Of a stretch of DNA of 64,000 bases, positions 1 through 8,674 are shown in pieces. This stretch comes from Mycobacterium sp. IS-836. GTDB taxonomy: Bacteria; Actinomycetota; Actinomycetes; Mycobacteriales; Mycobacteriaceae. Numbering within the stretch: position 1 is the stretch's first letter; every line of letters starts with the position of its first letter. The stretch spans positions 1 to 64,000 of the forward strand of contig NZ_MBEU01000030.1 of NCBI RefSeq assembly GCF_001954275.1, given 5' to 3'. Both the position numbers and the translations under genes were made by a program. The notes under the pieces were generated by a model, which searched no databases, was not told where the DNA came from, and worked only from the letters and a program-made list of their open reading frames with translations.

Positions 1-77
1 TGCGGCGTTGACCTGGCTGGCCGGGCAGCCCGGCGTGGACCCGGGGCGGATCGCGATCGGCGGTGCCAGCGCGGGCG
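1..77 (+). pseudogene. lipW: Internal lipW segment lying in inverted orientation
   Basis: The plus strand reads an alpha/beta-hydrolase stretch ending in DPGRIAIGGASAG, the nucleophile elbow of hormone-sensitive-lipase-type esterases, preceded by AALTWLAGQPGV. From memory this is the middle of LipW. The frame then runs into unrelated residues at about position 77, where the N-terminus of the same protein begins on the opposite strand. The piece is therefore an internal lipW fragment flipped relative to its own 5' end. It may be a real inversion or an assembly fold-back; what lies left of position 1 is not visible. Confidence 0.7.
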
Positions 78-291
78 TCGGCTGGGTCACGCCCGTCGGC
101 CGGAACAGCCGGACCCCGACGCCGGGTCCGAGGGCGACGACATCGACGTCCGGCGGTGCGCTGGGCCTACCCAGCCGGCCCCGCAGCCGATCCAACGTGC
201 GCACCACCGGCAGGGTCCGCGGGCCGACGAGGTGGCGGGGGGTGAGGCGGGCGATGCGGCGCAGATCGGGGTGAACGTCGGTGTTCGGCAT
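67..291 (-). pseudogene. lipW: LipW esterase N-terminal fragment, interrupted
   Basis: Reading leftwards from ATG 291, the frame gives MPNTDVHPDLRRIARLTPRH and continues through VRLFRPTG to PTPAL, matching the LipW N-terminus as I recall it (about 75 residues). Intact LipW continues with LLWIHGGGYV, the oxyanion-hole motif. Here the frame passes instead into the reverse complement of the GGASAG elbow at about 67-77 and stays open to position 1 with meaningless residues. The catalytic part is thus disconnected and the gene as shown is broken. The gene would be transcribed divergently from the methyltransferase at 473. Confidence 0.7.
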
Positions 292-472
292 CGGTCCAGT
301 ATCCATCCGGCGCAGCGTCGGCACCGAATCACTCGCATGCACCCCTCGAACGCCGTCTGGGTTAGCCGAGCCGAGATCCGGGTATCGATCCGGGTGATCG
401 AAATGCTTGCGTGCAACGCTCCTGGGTCGGGGCGCGTCCGGGCAGTGTCGGGCGGGATGCGAGAGGCGTGAA

Positions 473-1117
473 ATGCTGGGCCATCTCTACGATCGGGCGC
501 TCGACGGCGAGCGATGTTGGATTCGGCACGAGGACGGCGAGGTGCGTCCGCTGCCGGCACACCGCTGGCTGGGGGCCCGTGCTCCCGATGCTGACTCCGT
601 CGATGAGGTGTTCGACGAAGAAGTCACGCAGATGTGCGTCGGGCCGACCATCGAGCTGGGGTGCGGGCCCGGCCGGCTGGTCGCGCGCCTCATCCGCCGG
701 GGCATCCCCGCGCTCGGCATCGACCGGTCGGCGACAGCGATCCGGCTGGCCGGCCGCGGCGGTGCGGCCGCGCTGCTGGGCGATGTGTTCGAGCCGCTGC
801 CCTGGATGGGCCGGTGGCAGACGGTCCTGCTGGTCGACGGGAACGTCGGCCTCGGCGGCGACCCGCGCCGCATACTGTGCCGCGCGGCCGAGCTGCTGGG
901 CCGCGGCGGCCGATGCGTGGCCGAGTTCGACGGCCAGGCCATCGGCATCCGGTCGCGCTGGGTGCGGCTGGAGTCGGCGCACGACGTCGGGCCGTGGTTT
1001 CGGTGGGCGTCGGTCGGGGTGGACAGCGCCGCCGCGCTGGCCGCGCAGGTGGGTTTGACGTTGACCGGCGTCCGCATGGTCGGCGGCCGGGTGGTGGCGA
1101 GCCTGGCGGCGATGTGA
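473..1117 (+). CDS. Class I SAM-dependent methyltransferase
   Basis: A 214-residue soluble protein. Motif I is visible as IELGCGPGRLV, followed by an acidic LGIDRS strand end and the motif IV-like strand TVLLVDGNVGLGG, which is the Rossmann-type methyltransferase fold; the methyl acceptor is unknown. I start it at ATG 473, preceded by GAGAGGCG, rather than at an in-frame upstream codon at 407 that has no ribosome site and adds non-homologous residues. The stop TGA overlaps the GTG start of the next gene (GTGA), so translation is probably coupled to the molybdopterin oxidoreductase downstream. Confidence 0.8.
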   Translation: MLGHLYDRALDGERCWIRHEDGEVRPLPAHRWLGARAPDADSVDEVFDEEVTQMCVGPTIELGCGPGRLVARLIRRGIPALGIDRSATAIRLAGRGGAAALLGDVFEPLPWMGRWQTVLLVDGNVGLGGDPRRILCRAAELLGRGGRCVAEFDGQAIGIRSRWVRLESAHDVGPWFRWASVGVDSAAALAAQVGLTLTGVRMVGGRVVASLAAM

Positions 1118-2364
1118 ACGGGCCCCGCCTTCCCCCCAGGTTCCGAAGCCCGCTGCGCGGCCCGTGGCTGACGTCGGTGTTCGGGCTGGTGCTGTTGGTG
1201 ACCCTGCCGATAGTCATCGTCACCGGGCTGCTCTCCTATATCGCCTACGCGCCGCAGTTCGGTCAGGCGATACCCGCCGACGTCGGCTGGCTGCGCCTGC
1301 CCATCTTCTCCTGGCCCACCCGACCGTCGTGGCTCTACCGCCTGACCCAGGGACTGCACGTCGGGCTGGGCCTGGTGATCATCCCGGTGGTGCTGGCCAA
1401 GCTGTGGTCGGTGATCCCGCGGTTGTTCGATCTTCCGCCGTTCCGTTCGATAGCCCAAGCGCTGGAACGGCTTTCGTTGCTGATGCTGGTCGGCGGGATA
1501 CTCTTCGAGATCGTCACCGGCGTGCTCAACATCCAGTACGACTACATCTTCGGGTTCAGCTTCTACGACGCCCACTACTTCGGGGCGTGGGTGTTCATTG
1601 CCGGCTTCGCCATGCACATCACGCTGAAGATCCCCCGCATGGTGTCCGGGTTGCGGTCGCTGCCGCTGCGCGAAGTGTTGCGCACCAACCGAACTGACAC
1701 CCGCCCGCAACCGCCCGACCCCGACGGGCTGGTGGCCGCCGATCCGGCCGAGCCGACGATGAGCCGCCGCGGCGCGCTGGCCCTGGTCGGCTCCGGCGTG
1801 GCGCTGATCGCCGTGTTGACCGTCGGCCAGACCGTCGGCGGGGATACCCGCCGCGCCGCCCTACTGCTGCCGCGCGGGCGGGGCGTTCGTGATGCCAACG
1901 GCGACTTCCCGGTCAACAAAACCGCCGTCGCCGCGGGTATCACGCCGGAGAGCGTCGGTGCTGGCTGGCGATTGACGCTGCGGGCCGGCGCCTCGGTAGT
2001 GGTGCTGGACCGAGCCACGCTGGCCGGCATGCCGCAAAGCACCGCGCGGCTGCCGATCGCGTGCGTCGAAGGGTGGTCGACCGTGCAGACGTGGAGCGGC
2101 GTGCGGCTGGCCGATCTGGCCCGGCTCGCGGGCGCACCCGCGCCGCGCTCGGCGCAGGTGGTATCGCTGCAGCGGGGTGGCGCGTTCGGCGCGGCGACGT
2201 TGCAGGCCAACCAGATTCGCGATCCCGAAGCGCTGCTGGCGCTGCGGGTCAACGGCGCAGACCTGTCCGTGGATCACGGGTACCCGGCCCGGATCATCGT
2301 TCCGGCACTGCCCGGCGTGCACAACACCAAGTGGGTGGCGTCCATCGAATTCTTACAGGGTTGA
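1114..2364 (+). CDS. Membrane molybdopterin-dependent oxidoreductase (Rv0218-like)
   Basis: A 416-residue two-part protein. Residues about 15-190 hold several hydrophobic helices with histidines (GLHVGL, DAHYFGAW, FAMHITLK), a cytochrome-b561-like haem membrane domain. After a linker and a further hydrophobic segment (ALALVGSGVALIAVLTV) comes a sulfite-oxidase-type molybdopterin domain, with the characteristic LPIACVEGWS cysteine motif and the VDHGYPARIIVPALPGVHNTKWV tail. It probably passes electrons between a periplasmic substrate and the quinone pool; the substrate is unknown. Start GTG 1114 overlaps the methyltransferase stop. The next membrane gene follows after 1 nt. Confidence 0.82.
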   Translation: MNGPRLPPRFRSPLRGPWLTSVFGLVLLVTLPIVIVTGLLSYIAYAPQFGQAIPADVGWLRLPIFSWPTRPSWLYRLTQGLHVGLGLVIIPVVLAKLWSVIPRLFDLPPFRSIAQALERLSLLMLVGGILFEIVTGVLNIQYDYIFGFSFYDAHYFGAWVFIAGFAMHITLKIPRMVSGLRSLPLREVLRTNRTDTRPQPPDPDGLVAADPAEPTMSRRGALALVGSGVALIAVLTVGQTVGGDTRRAALLLPRGRGVRDANGDFPVNKTAVAAGITPESVGAGWRLTLRAGASVVVLDRATLAGMPQSTARLPIACVEGWSTVQTWSGVRLADLARLAGAPAPRSAQVVSLQRGGAFGAATLQANQIRDPEALLALRVNGADLSVDHGYPARIIVPALPGVHNTKWVASIEFLQG

Positions 2365-2365
2365 G

Positions 2366-2896
2366 ATGTCGAAATCCGAGCGTTTCAGCGCGATCTACGG
2401 TTCCCACCCGCTGCACCTGCTGACGATGGTGTCCGGTTTCGCGCTGCTGGGTTACATCCTGACCACGTTCAAGCTGGCGACGCTGTGGAACGCCGGCACC
2501 TGGTGGCAGTCGATAGCGGTGTGGTTCGCCGCCGCCGTCATTGCTCACGACTTGGTGCTCTATCCGCTGTACGCACTGGCCGACCGCGTCGTATGGGCGC
2601 GCACCAGCCGGCAGTCGAACCATCCAAAAGTACTGGCCCGCAACTACATTCGGGTGCCGGCGCTGGGAGCAGGCCTGACCCTGCTGATTTTCCTGCCGGG
2701 CATCATCGAACAGGGCGGGCCCACCTACCAGGCGGCCACCGGGCAGACCCAGCAGCCGTTCCTCGGCCGATGGTTGCTGCTCACCGCGGCGATGTTCGCC
2801 GTCAGCGCCGTCGTTTACGCCGCGAGGCTTGCCGCGGCGCGTCGCCGGCCCGGCGAGCAGAAAACGGACGAAGGACCGTCAACAGCGCAGACATAG
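2366..2896 (+). CDS. Conserved membrane protein (Rv0219-like)
   Basis: A 176-residue protein with four predicted transmembrane segments (LLTMVSGFALLGYIL, SIAVWFAAAVIAHDLVLYPLY, YIRVPALGAGLTLLIFLPGI, WLLLTAAMFAVSAVVYAARLA) and a basic, charged C-terminus. It starts 1 nt after the stop of the molybdopterin oxidoreductase, so the two are an operon, and it could be a partner or assembly subunit of that enzyme. No catalytic motif is visible and the function is unknown. Confidence 0.75.
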   Translation: MSKSERFSAIYGSHPLHLLTMVSGFALLGYILTTFKLATLWNAGTWWQSIAVWFAAAVIAHDLVLYPLYALADRVVWARTSRQSNHPKVLARNYIRVPALGAGLTLLIFLPGIIEQGGPTYQAATGQTQQPFLGRWLLLTAAMFAVSAVVYAARLAAARRRPGEQKTDEGPSTAQT

Positions 2897-2992
2897 CCGC
2901 CAGCAACCCCTGCCAGCCGCGATTTCGTGCCCGCATGACACGGCTGACGGATTCGTCGTTTCCGTTGAGTCGGCAGGGGTACAGTCCCCTAC

Positions 2993-4192
2993 ATGACGGC
3001 GCGGGTTCCGAGCATGAGTTGTCTGAAGTGGTTGCTACGAGCCCGGCCCGGCGACTACATGCTGGCGTTAAGCGTCGCCGGAGCTTCGCTGCCGGTCATC
3101 GGTAAGCACCTCGAGCCCCTGGGCGGCATGACCGCCATGGGCGTGTGGGGTGCCCGCCACGCACCGAACGCGATATCCGCCATGAAAAAGGATTGGCTGA
3201 CACCGGGCATCAACGACGAGCGCCGGCGGGATCGGGAGAGCACGCACCAGGTCTCGGTCGCTGCCTTGCGAGGGGTGGTGTCAGCCGCGGAGCTGGAAAC
3301 CGAGTGGCCCGCGGCGGAGCGGACGCCCCCGCTTTGGGAGGCCCTGCGCCAACGCCGCTATCTCTACCGTCGTGCGGTCCACTACGGCGACCACCCCGCG
3401 CAAGTCCTCGATGTGTGGCGCCGCAAGGATTTGCCCGCACAACCCGCGCCGGTGCTGATCTTCGTCCCGGGCGGCGCCTGGGTCCACGGCCGCAGCGCGC
3501 TGCAGGGGTCCGCCCTGATGTCGCGGCTGGCCGAGCAGGGCTGGGTGTGCCTCGCGATCGACTATCGCGTCGCCCCGCTGCACCGCTGGCCGCGCCACAT
3601 CACCGACGTCAAGACCGCCATCGCGTGGGCGCGCGCCAATGTCGACAAGTTCGGCGGCGACCGCAATTTCGTTGCGGTGGCCGGTTGTTCGGCCGGCGGG
3701 CACCTGTCCGCGCTGGCCGGACTCACTCCCGACGATTCCCAACTCCAGGCGAAGTTGCCCGAGGGCTCCGACAGCTCGGTCGACGCCGTGGTCGGAATCT
3801 ATGGCCGCTACGACTGGGAGGACCGTTCGACTCCCGAACGGGACCACTTCGTCGACTTCCTGGAGCGCGTGGTGGTCAAGAAGACGATCGCCCGGCATCC
3901 CGAGGTGTTCCGCGACGCCTCACCGATCGCGCGGGTGCATCGAAACGCTCCGCCGTTCTTGGTGATTCACGGCAGCAAGGACAGCGTCATTCCCGTCGAG
4001 CAGGCGCGCAGCTTCGTCGAGCGGCTGCGGGCCGTCTCGCATTCGATGGTCGGCTACCTGGAGTTGCCCGGGGCGGGCCACGGCTTCGACCTCATCGACG
4101 GTGAGCGCGCCGGCGTGATGGCCCACGCGACATCGCTGTTCCTCAACCAGGTCTACCGCGCCAAGACAATCGGGGCCAAAGAGGTTATCTGA
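2993..4192 (+). CDS. lipC: Carboxylesterase/lipase LipC
   Basis: A 399-residue alpha/beta hydrolase. The oxyanion region is FVPGGAWVHG instead of the usual HGGG, the nucleophile elbow is VAGCSAGGH, and the triad is completed by an Asp in HGSKDSVIP and a His in GAGHGFD. The length agrees with mycobacterial LipC (about 400 residues), a cell-surface short-chain esterase in M. tuberculosis. The first 90 residues are a family-specific N-terminal part with a moderately hydrophobic stretch (YMLALSVAGASLPVIG). It lies in the usual mycobacterial order before the WS/DGAT gene. Confidence 0.9.
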   Translation: MTARVPSMSCLKWLLRARPGDYMLALSVAGASLPVIGKHLEPLGGMTAMGVWGARHAPNAISAMKKDWLTPGINDERRRDRESTHQVSVAALRGVVSAAELETEWPAAERTPPLWEALRQRRYLYRRAVHYGDHPAQVLDVWRRKDLPAQPAPVLIFVPGGAWVHGRSALQGSALMSRLAEQGWVCLAIDYRVAPLHRWPRHITDVKTAIAWARANVDKFGGDRNFVAVAGCSAGGHLSALAGLTPDDSQLQAKLPEGSDSSVDAVVGIYGRYDWEDRSTPERDHFVDFLERVVVKKTIARHPEVFRDASPIARVHRNAPPFLVIHGSKDSVIPVEQARSFVERLRAVSHSMVGYLELPGAGHGFDLIDGERAGVMAHATSLFLNQVYRAKTIGAKEVI

Positions 4193-4234
4193 GCTGGTCC
4201 CGCTGAGTAGGGTCGCCTCTATGAGCAAGGGGCA

Positions 4235-5647
4235 GTGGTGAAACGGCTGAGCGGCTGGGACGCCGTACTTCTGTACAGCGAGACGCCCAACGTGCACATG
4301 CACACCATCAAAGCCGCGGTGATCGAGCTGGACCCGGCGAGTCGCAGCCTCGACCTCGAGTCCTTTCGCCGCGTCATCGGCGCCCGGCTGCACAAGCTCG
4401 AGCCGTTTTGCTATCAGCTCGTCGAGATCCCGTGGAAGTTTCACCATCCGATGTGGCGCGAGCACTGCGAGGTCGACCTGGAATACCACATCCGGCCCTG
4501 GCAGCTGCCGGCTCCCGGCGGGCGCCGCGAGTTGGACGAGGCGATCGGGCAGATCGCCAGCACCCCGCTGGACCGCGACCGCCCGCTGTGGGAGATGTAC
4601 TTCGTCGAGGGCCTGGCCAACAACCGGGTGGCCGTCGTAGGCAAGATCCACCACGCGCTCGCCGACGGTGTCGCCTCTGCCAACCTGCTGGCGCGCGGCA
4701 TGGACCTGCTGCCCACACCGGAGGGCGGACCGCCGCCAAACGACCCGGCCCCCACCAAACGCCAGCTGCTGTCGTCGGCGTTCGTCGATCATCTCCGGCA
4801 GGCCGGCAAGCTGCCGGCGACGGTTCGCTACACCGCGCAGGGCATCGGCCGGGTGCGACGCAGCTCGCGCAAGCTCTCGCCGGAACTGAGCCGACCCTTC
4901 GAGCCGCCCCCGACGTTCATGAATCACATGATCACCCCGGAGCGCAGGTTCGCGACCGCGACGCTGGCGCTGGCCGACGTCAAGGAGACCGGCAAGCGGC
5001 TCGGCGCGACCATCAACGACATGGTGCTGGCCATGTCGACCGGTGCGCTGCGCACGTTGCTGTTGCGCTACGACGGCAAGGCCGAGCCCCTGCTGGCCTC
5101 CGTTCCGGTGAGCTTCGACTTCTCGCCGGAGCGGATCTCCGGAAATCGCTTCAGCGGAATGCTGGTCGCCCTGCCGACCGATGCCGACGACCCGCTTGAG
5201 CGGGTGCGGTGCAGCCACGAGAACGCGATCTCGGCCAAGGAGGGCCATCAGCTCATGGGCCCGGAGCTGGTCAGCCGTTGGGCGGCGTACATGCCGCCGG
5301 TGGGGACGGAAGCCTTCTTCCGGTGGGCGTCCGGCCGGGACGGACAGAACAAGGTGCTCAACCTGAACATCTCGAACGTTCCCGGTCCGCGCGAGCGCGG
5401 CCGGGTGGGCGGCGCCCTGGTCACCGAGATCTATTCGGTGGGGCCGTTGACCGCCGGCAGCGGTCTCAACATCACCGTCTGGAGCTACGTCGATCAGATC
5501 AACATCTCGGTGCTCACCGACGGTGCCACGGTCAAGGATCCGCACGAGGTGACCGAGGCCATGATCGCGGATTTCATCGAAATACGCCGGGCCGCAGGGC
5601 TTTCCGAAGAGCTGACGGTCATCGAGGCGGCGATGGCGCCGGCCTGA
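4235..5647 (+). CDS. Wax ester synthase/diacylglycerol acyltransferase (Rv0221-like)
   Basis: A 470-residue WS/DGAT family enzyme. The catalytic HHxxxDG motif is present as KIHHALADG near residue 145, and the C-terminal NISNVPGPRE motif typical of the family follows. These enzymes esterify acyl-CoA to diacylglycerol or long-chain alcohols, making storage triacylglycerol or wax. The start is one of two adjacent GTG codons (4235 or 4238) after AAGGGGC. It sits 42 nt after lipC, so an esterase and an acyltransferase are side by side. Confidence 0.9.
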   Translation: MVKRLSGWDAVLLYSETPNVHMHTIKAAVIELDPASRSLDLESFRRVIGARLHKLEPFCYQLVEIPWKFHHPMWREHCEVDLEYHIRPWQLPAPGGRRELDEAIGQIASTPLDRDRPLWEMYFVEGLANNRVAVVGKIHHALADGVASANLLARGMDLLPTPEGGPPPNDPAPTKRQLLSSAFVDHLRQAGKLPATVRYTAQGIGRVRRSSRKLSPELSRPFEPPPTFMNHMITPERRFATATLALADVKETGKRLGATINDMVLAMSTGALRTLLLRYDGKAEPLLASVPVSFDFSPERISGNRFSGMLVALPTDADDPLERVRCSHENAISAKEGHQLMGPELVSRWAAYMPPVGTEAFFRWASGRDGQNKVLNLNISNVPGPRERGRVGGALVTEIYSVGPLTAGSGLNITVWSYVDQINISVLTDGATVKDPHEVTEAMIADFIEIRRAAGLSEELTVIEAAMAPA

Positions 5648-5727
5648 CGGGCGGTAGTCGAAGCTCCGGGCGCGGCGGCCGTTACCATCGGTCGGACACC
5701 AGCGATTCAAAGGAGACTCGCAGCACC

Positions 5728-6510
5728 GTGAGCGACGAAGCCCCCAATAACGAACCCGAAGTTCTCGTCGAGCAACGGGATCGAATCCTGATCATCACGA
5801 TTAACCGGCCGAAGGCCAAGAACGCCGTCAACGCCGCCGTCAGCCGCGGGCTGGCCGACGCCGTGGATCGGCTCGACAGCGACAACGGGCTTTCGGTGGC
5901 GATCCTGACCGGCGCGGGCGGCTCGTTCTGTGCGGGCATGGATCTCAAGGCGTTCGCCCGCGGCGAGAACGTCGTCGTCGAGGGCCGCGGCATGGGCTTC
6001 ACCGAACGCCCGCCCGCCAAGCCGCTCATCGCCGCGGTGGAAGGATTCGCGTTGGCCGGCGGCACCGAGCTGGCGCTGGCCACCGATCTGATCGTCGCGT
6101 CCAGGGACTCGGCGTTCGGCATCCCCGAGGTCAAGCGCGGCCTGGTCGCCGGCGGCGGGGGACTGCTGCGGCTCCCCGAACGCATCCCCTACGCGATCGC
6201 GATGGAGCTGGCGTTGACCGGGGATAACCTCTCGGCCGAGCGCGCTCACGAGCTGGGCCTCGTCAACGTCCTGGCCGAGCCGGGCAAGGCGCTGGACACG
6301 GCGATTGAGTTGGCGGAGAAGATCACCGCCAACGGGCCGCTCGCGGTGGCCGCCACCAAGCGGATCATCACCGAATCCCGGGGCTGGAGCCGCGACACGA
6401 TGTTCACCGAGCAGATCAAGATTCTGGCCCCGGTGTTCTCGTCGAATGACGCCAAGGAAGGCGCGATCGCGTTCGCGGAGAAGCGCCCGCCCCGCTGGAC
6501 CGGAACGTAG
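5728..6510 (+). CDS. echA1: Enoyl-CoA hydratase EchA1
   Basis: A 260-residue crotonase. The oxyanion-hole segment GGSFCAGMDLKAF and the second loop FALAGGTELALATD are present. Both catalytic glutamates are retained, in GGTEL and in PEVKRGL, so hydration of trans-2-enoyl-CoA in beta-oxidation is likely. Start GTG 5728 follows AAAGGAGA at 5709-5716 and gives MSDEAPNN. An open frame extends far upstream but is a shadow of the acyltransferase gene. It ends 3 nt from the convergent TetR gene. Confidence 0.9.
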   Translation: MSDEAPNNEPEVLVEQRDRILIITINRPKAKNAVNAAVSRGLADAVDRLDSDNGLSVAILTGAGGSFCAGMDLKAFARGENVVVEGRGMGFTERPPAKPLIAAVEGFALAGGTELALATDLIVASRDSAFGIPEVKRGLVAGGGGLLRLPERIPYAIAMELALTGDNLSAERAHELGLVNVLAEPGKALDTAIELAEKITANGPLAVAATKRIITESRGWSRDTMFTEQIKILAPVFSSNDAKEGAIAFAEKRPPRWTGT

Positions 6511-6513
6511 GTC

Positions 6514-7113
6514 CTACGGGTCCGGGTCGGCCAGATAGCGCTGCACGGTCGGCCCGAGCCAGCCGACCACATCGTCGATCGGGGCCGACGCGATCGGCTC
6601 GATCCTGAGTTGGTACCGCGCGAACGCCAGCCCCGCCAGGTGGCTGGCCACCAGCTCGACGCGCAGCTCGGCATCGGTCACCCCGAACTCCGCCGCGACC
6701 CGCTTCGCGATTGGCCCGGCGAGGCTGTCGTGCAACACCTTTCGCGCCTGCGGGTGGATCGCCGCCGACCGCCACAGCGTCAGGAACGGCTCGAAGACGG
6801 CGCCCTCCTCCCAGTGCTCGAGGAAGCGGCGCACCAGCCTCGGGCCGATCCGCTCGGCCCCCTCGTCGAGGAGCCCGGCGAGCTGATGTAGCGGGTGCTC
6901 GGGGCCGGTCAGCGTGGACGCGGTGAAGAGGCCTTCCTTGTTGCCGAAGAAGTAGTAGACCATCGCGACGTCCACGCCGGCGTCGGCGGCGATGGCGCGG
7001 ACGGTGGCCCCTTCGTATCCCTGGCGCATGAAGCGTTCGCGCGCGGCGTCGAGGATTCGCTGTCGGTTCTGTTGCCCGGTGCGCCACCGGCCGGCCCGCC
7101 GCGGTTCGACCAT
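6514..7113 (-). CDS. TetR family regulator
   Basis: A 199-residue one-component regulator. The N-terminal helix-turn-helix is seen in GATVRAIAADAGVDVAMVYYFFGNKEGLF, and the ligand domain ends in VASHLAGLAFARY and PTVQRYL, a TetR C-terminal type common in actinobacteria. I start it at ATG 7113 (MVEPRRAGRW), because the upstream in-frame extension would run through the operator region. Two matching inverted repeats lie between it and the divergent membrane methyltransferase gene, so it probably represses both. Confidence 0.87.
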   Translation of the reverse strand: MVEPRRAGRWRTGQQNRQRILDAARERFMRQGYEGATVRAIAADAGVDVAMVYYFFGNKEGLFTASTLTGPEHPLHQLAGLLDEGAERIGPRLVRRFLEHWEEGAVFEPFLTLWRSAAIHPQARKVLHDSLAGPIAKRVAAEFGVTDAELRVELVASHLAGLAFARYQLRIEPIASAPIDDVVGWLGPTVQRYLADPDP

Positions 7114-7125
7114 GACGCCACAATA

Positions 7126-7187
7126 CTTCAACAACCGTTGATGAATCCTACTTGCAGGCGTACGTTGTTCTTCAACGGAGGTTGAAG
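7126..7187. promoter_or_regulatory. Pair of TetR operator-like inverted repeats
   Basis: Two copies of the same dyad lie between divergent genes. Site 1 (7126-7143) reads CTTCAAC-AACC-GTTGATG; site 2 (7170-7187) reads CTTCAAC-GGAG-GTTGAAG, a perfect 7-bp repeat with a 4-bp spacer. Site 2 ends just before the AAAGGAGGT ribosome site of the 7203 gene. The paired sites beside a TetR gene are typical autorepression and target operators. Binding by this TetR is inferred. Confidence 0.75.
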
Positions 7188-7202
7188 TAAAGGAGGTCCG
7201 AC

Positions 7203-7742
7203 ATGGTGACAACCGCGCGTCGACGCCTTTGGTGGCGACACCTGATGTCCGTCCTGCTCTTCCCGGTCACGGTGACGCTCGTCGTCCCGGCCCTGATCGT
7301 GATCCCGGCCGGGGTGCGAACGGCCCACCTCGGCACCGCGCTGGCGGTGGTGCTGGTGACCGTCGGCTGCCTGCTGATCGCCGCCGGTTTGGCCCTGATG
7401 GTGTGGACGAACGTGCTGTTCGACCGCGTCGGCGAGGGCACTCTCGGGCTGGGCAACGTGATGGGGGAGCCGGTCCATCTGGTCGTGCGCGGCCCCTACC
7501 GGCACGTGCGCAACCCGATGATCACCGGCGTGCTCTGCATCCTGCTCGGCGAGGCGGCCATCACCGCGTCCACCGCCCTGCTGACCTGGTTCGCGATCTT
7601 CTTCGCATTTCAGGCGACCGCGATCTGGTTCTGGGAAGAACCCCATCTCACCGAGCGCTACGGCAGTGAATACGTCGACTACCGGCGCAACGTCCCGCGC
7701 TGGATCCCCCGGATCACTGCCTGGACCCCGGGAGCGGTTTAG
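7203..7742 (+). CDS. Isoprenylcysteine/phospholipid methyltransferase-like membrane protein
   Basis: A 179-residue membrane protein with two or three N-terminal hydrophobic helices. Its C-terminal signature is RGPYRHVRNPM, then EEPHLTERYGSEYVDYRRNVPRWIP, the SAM- and lipid-binding pattern of the ICMT/PEMT family. The methyl acceptor in mycobacteria is unknown and could be a lipid or small hydrophobic molecule. Start ATG 7203 has a strong AAAGGAGGT site. It is divergent from the TetR at 6514 and downstream of the paired operators, so it is the likely target. Confidence 0.8.
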   Translation: MVTTARRRLWWRHLMSVLLFPVTVTLVVPALIVIPAGVRTAHLGTALAVVLVTVGCLLIAAGLALMVWTNVLFDRVGEGTLGLGNVMGEPVHLVVRGPYRHVRNPMITGVLCILLGEAAITASTALLTWFAIFFAFQATAIWFWEEPHLTERYGSEYVDYRRNVPRWIPRITAWTPGAV

Positions 7743-7770
7743 CAAATCGCGGGTGCGGGCACCTCTAGGC

Positions 7771-8574
7771 ATGCCCGCACGCCATATCCTTCATTTCCTT
7801 GCTCCCGCGGTAGTCGCGGCGGCGGGCGCTAGCGCGTCCGTCCTCGCGTCTGCAATCCCCGTCGCCAGCGCCGATCCGTGTCCGGACGTTCAGGTGGTCT
7901 TCGCCCGCGGCACCGACGATCCTCCCGGTGTCGGCCCCACGGGACAGGCCTTCATCGACTCGTTGCGCCCGCGCGTCGGCGCAAGGTCTTTCAACGTATA
8001 TCCGGTCGACTACCCCGCGACGTATGACTTTACGAACGCGGCCAAGGTCGGCATCAGGGACGCGAGTTCGCATATCGTTTCGATGGCGCACGACTGCCCC
8101 AACACGAAGATGGTGCTCGGCGGTTACTCCTCAGGCGCGGCCGTGATGGGCTTCGTCACTTCGGCCGACGTACCAGCTGGGATCGATCCGGCGACGGTAC
8201 CCAAGCCGCTGGACCCCGAGGTGGCCAACCACGTCTCCTCGGTCGTGCTCTACGCACTCCCGAGCGACAAGACGATGAACCTTTTCGGCGCGCCGCCGGT
8301 TGTCATCGGCCCGCTCTATCAGCCCAAGGCCATCGTGGTGTGCGCTCCCGGGGACCCGATCTGTTCTGACGGGGGCAGTTTCGACGTCCATAAGTCGTAT
8401 TCGAGCAACGTCGCGGTGATCGACCAGGGCGCGGCCTTCGCGGCCGATCGCCTTGCCGCGGGGGGTCCCGGCGGCCCGCCGGGTGCGGGTCCCGGCGGTC
8501 CGGCGGGCGCGGGTCCCGGCGCATCGGCGGCCGTTCTCGCGTCTCCGTCTTCCGGTGGAGGCTCCGGCGGTTAA
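7771..8574 (+). CDS. Secreted cutinase-family esterase with Gly/Pro tail
   Basis: A 267-residue protein starting at ATG 7771 with an export signal (hydrophobic LAPAVVAAAGASASVLASA, cleavage near VASADP). The mature cutinase fold shows VVFARGTDD, the nucleophile elbow GGYSSGA (the family usually has GYSQG), and the late Asp and His in CAPGDPICSDGG and DVHKSY. The last 40 residues, beginning GGPGGPPGAGPGG, are a glycine- and proline-rich low-complexity tail not needed for catalysis, perhaps a cell-wall spacer. Mycobacterial cutinase-like proteins are lipolytic. Confidence 0.87.
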   Translation: MPARHILHFLAPAVVAAAGASASVLASAIPVASADPCPDVQVVFARGTDDPPGVGPTGQAFIDSLRPRVGARSFNVYPVDYPATYDFTNAAKVGIRDASSHIVSMAHDCPNTKMVLGGYSSGAAVMGFVTSADVPAGIDPATVPKPLDPEVANHVSSVVLYALPSDKTMNLFGAPPVVIGPLYQPKAIVVCAPGDPICSDGGSFDVHKSYSSNVAVIDQGAAFAADRLAAGGPGGPPGAGPGGPAGAGPGASAAVLASPSSGGGSGG

Positions 8575-8674
8575 CCGCCGCGGTGCTTCGACCGCATCCC
8601 GTCCACCCACCCGGCGTCGGTTACACTATGGCCTCAGTTTGTAAAGGGGGTGGGGATCCCCAGAAGGATCGAGG

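Noticed and set aside
8640..8665. TGGGGATCCCCA palindrome before the acyl-CoA synthetase as an operator
   Set aside because: It is only a 12-bp dyad next to the ribosome site with no repeat or matching regulator nearby, so it is noted in the gene entry but not called.
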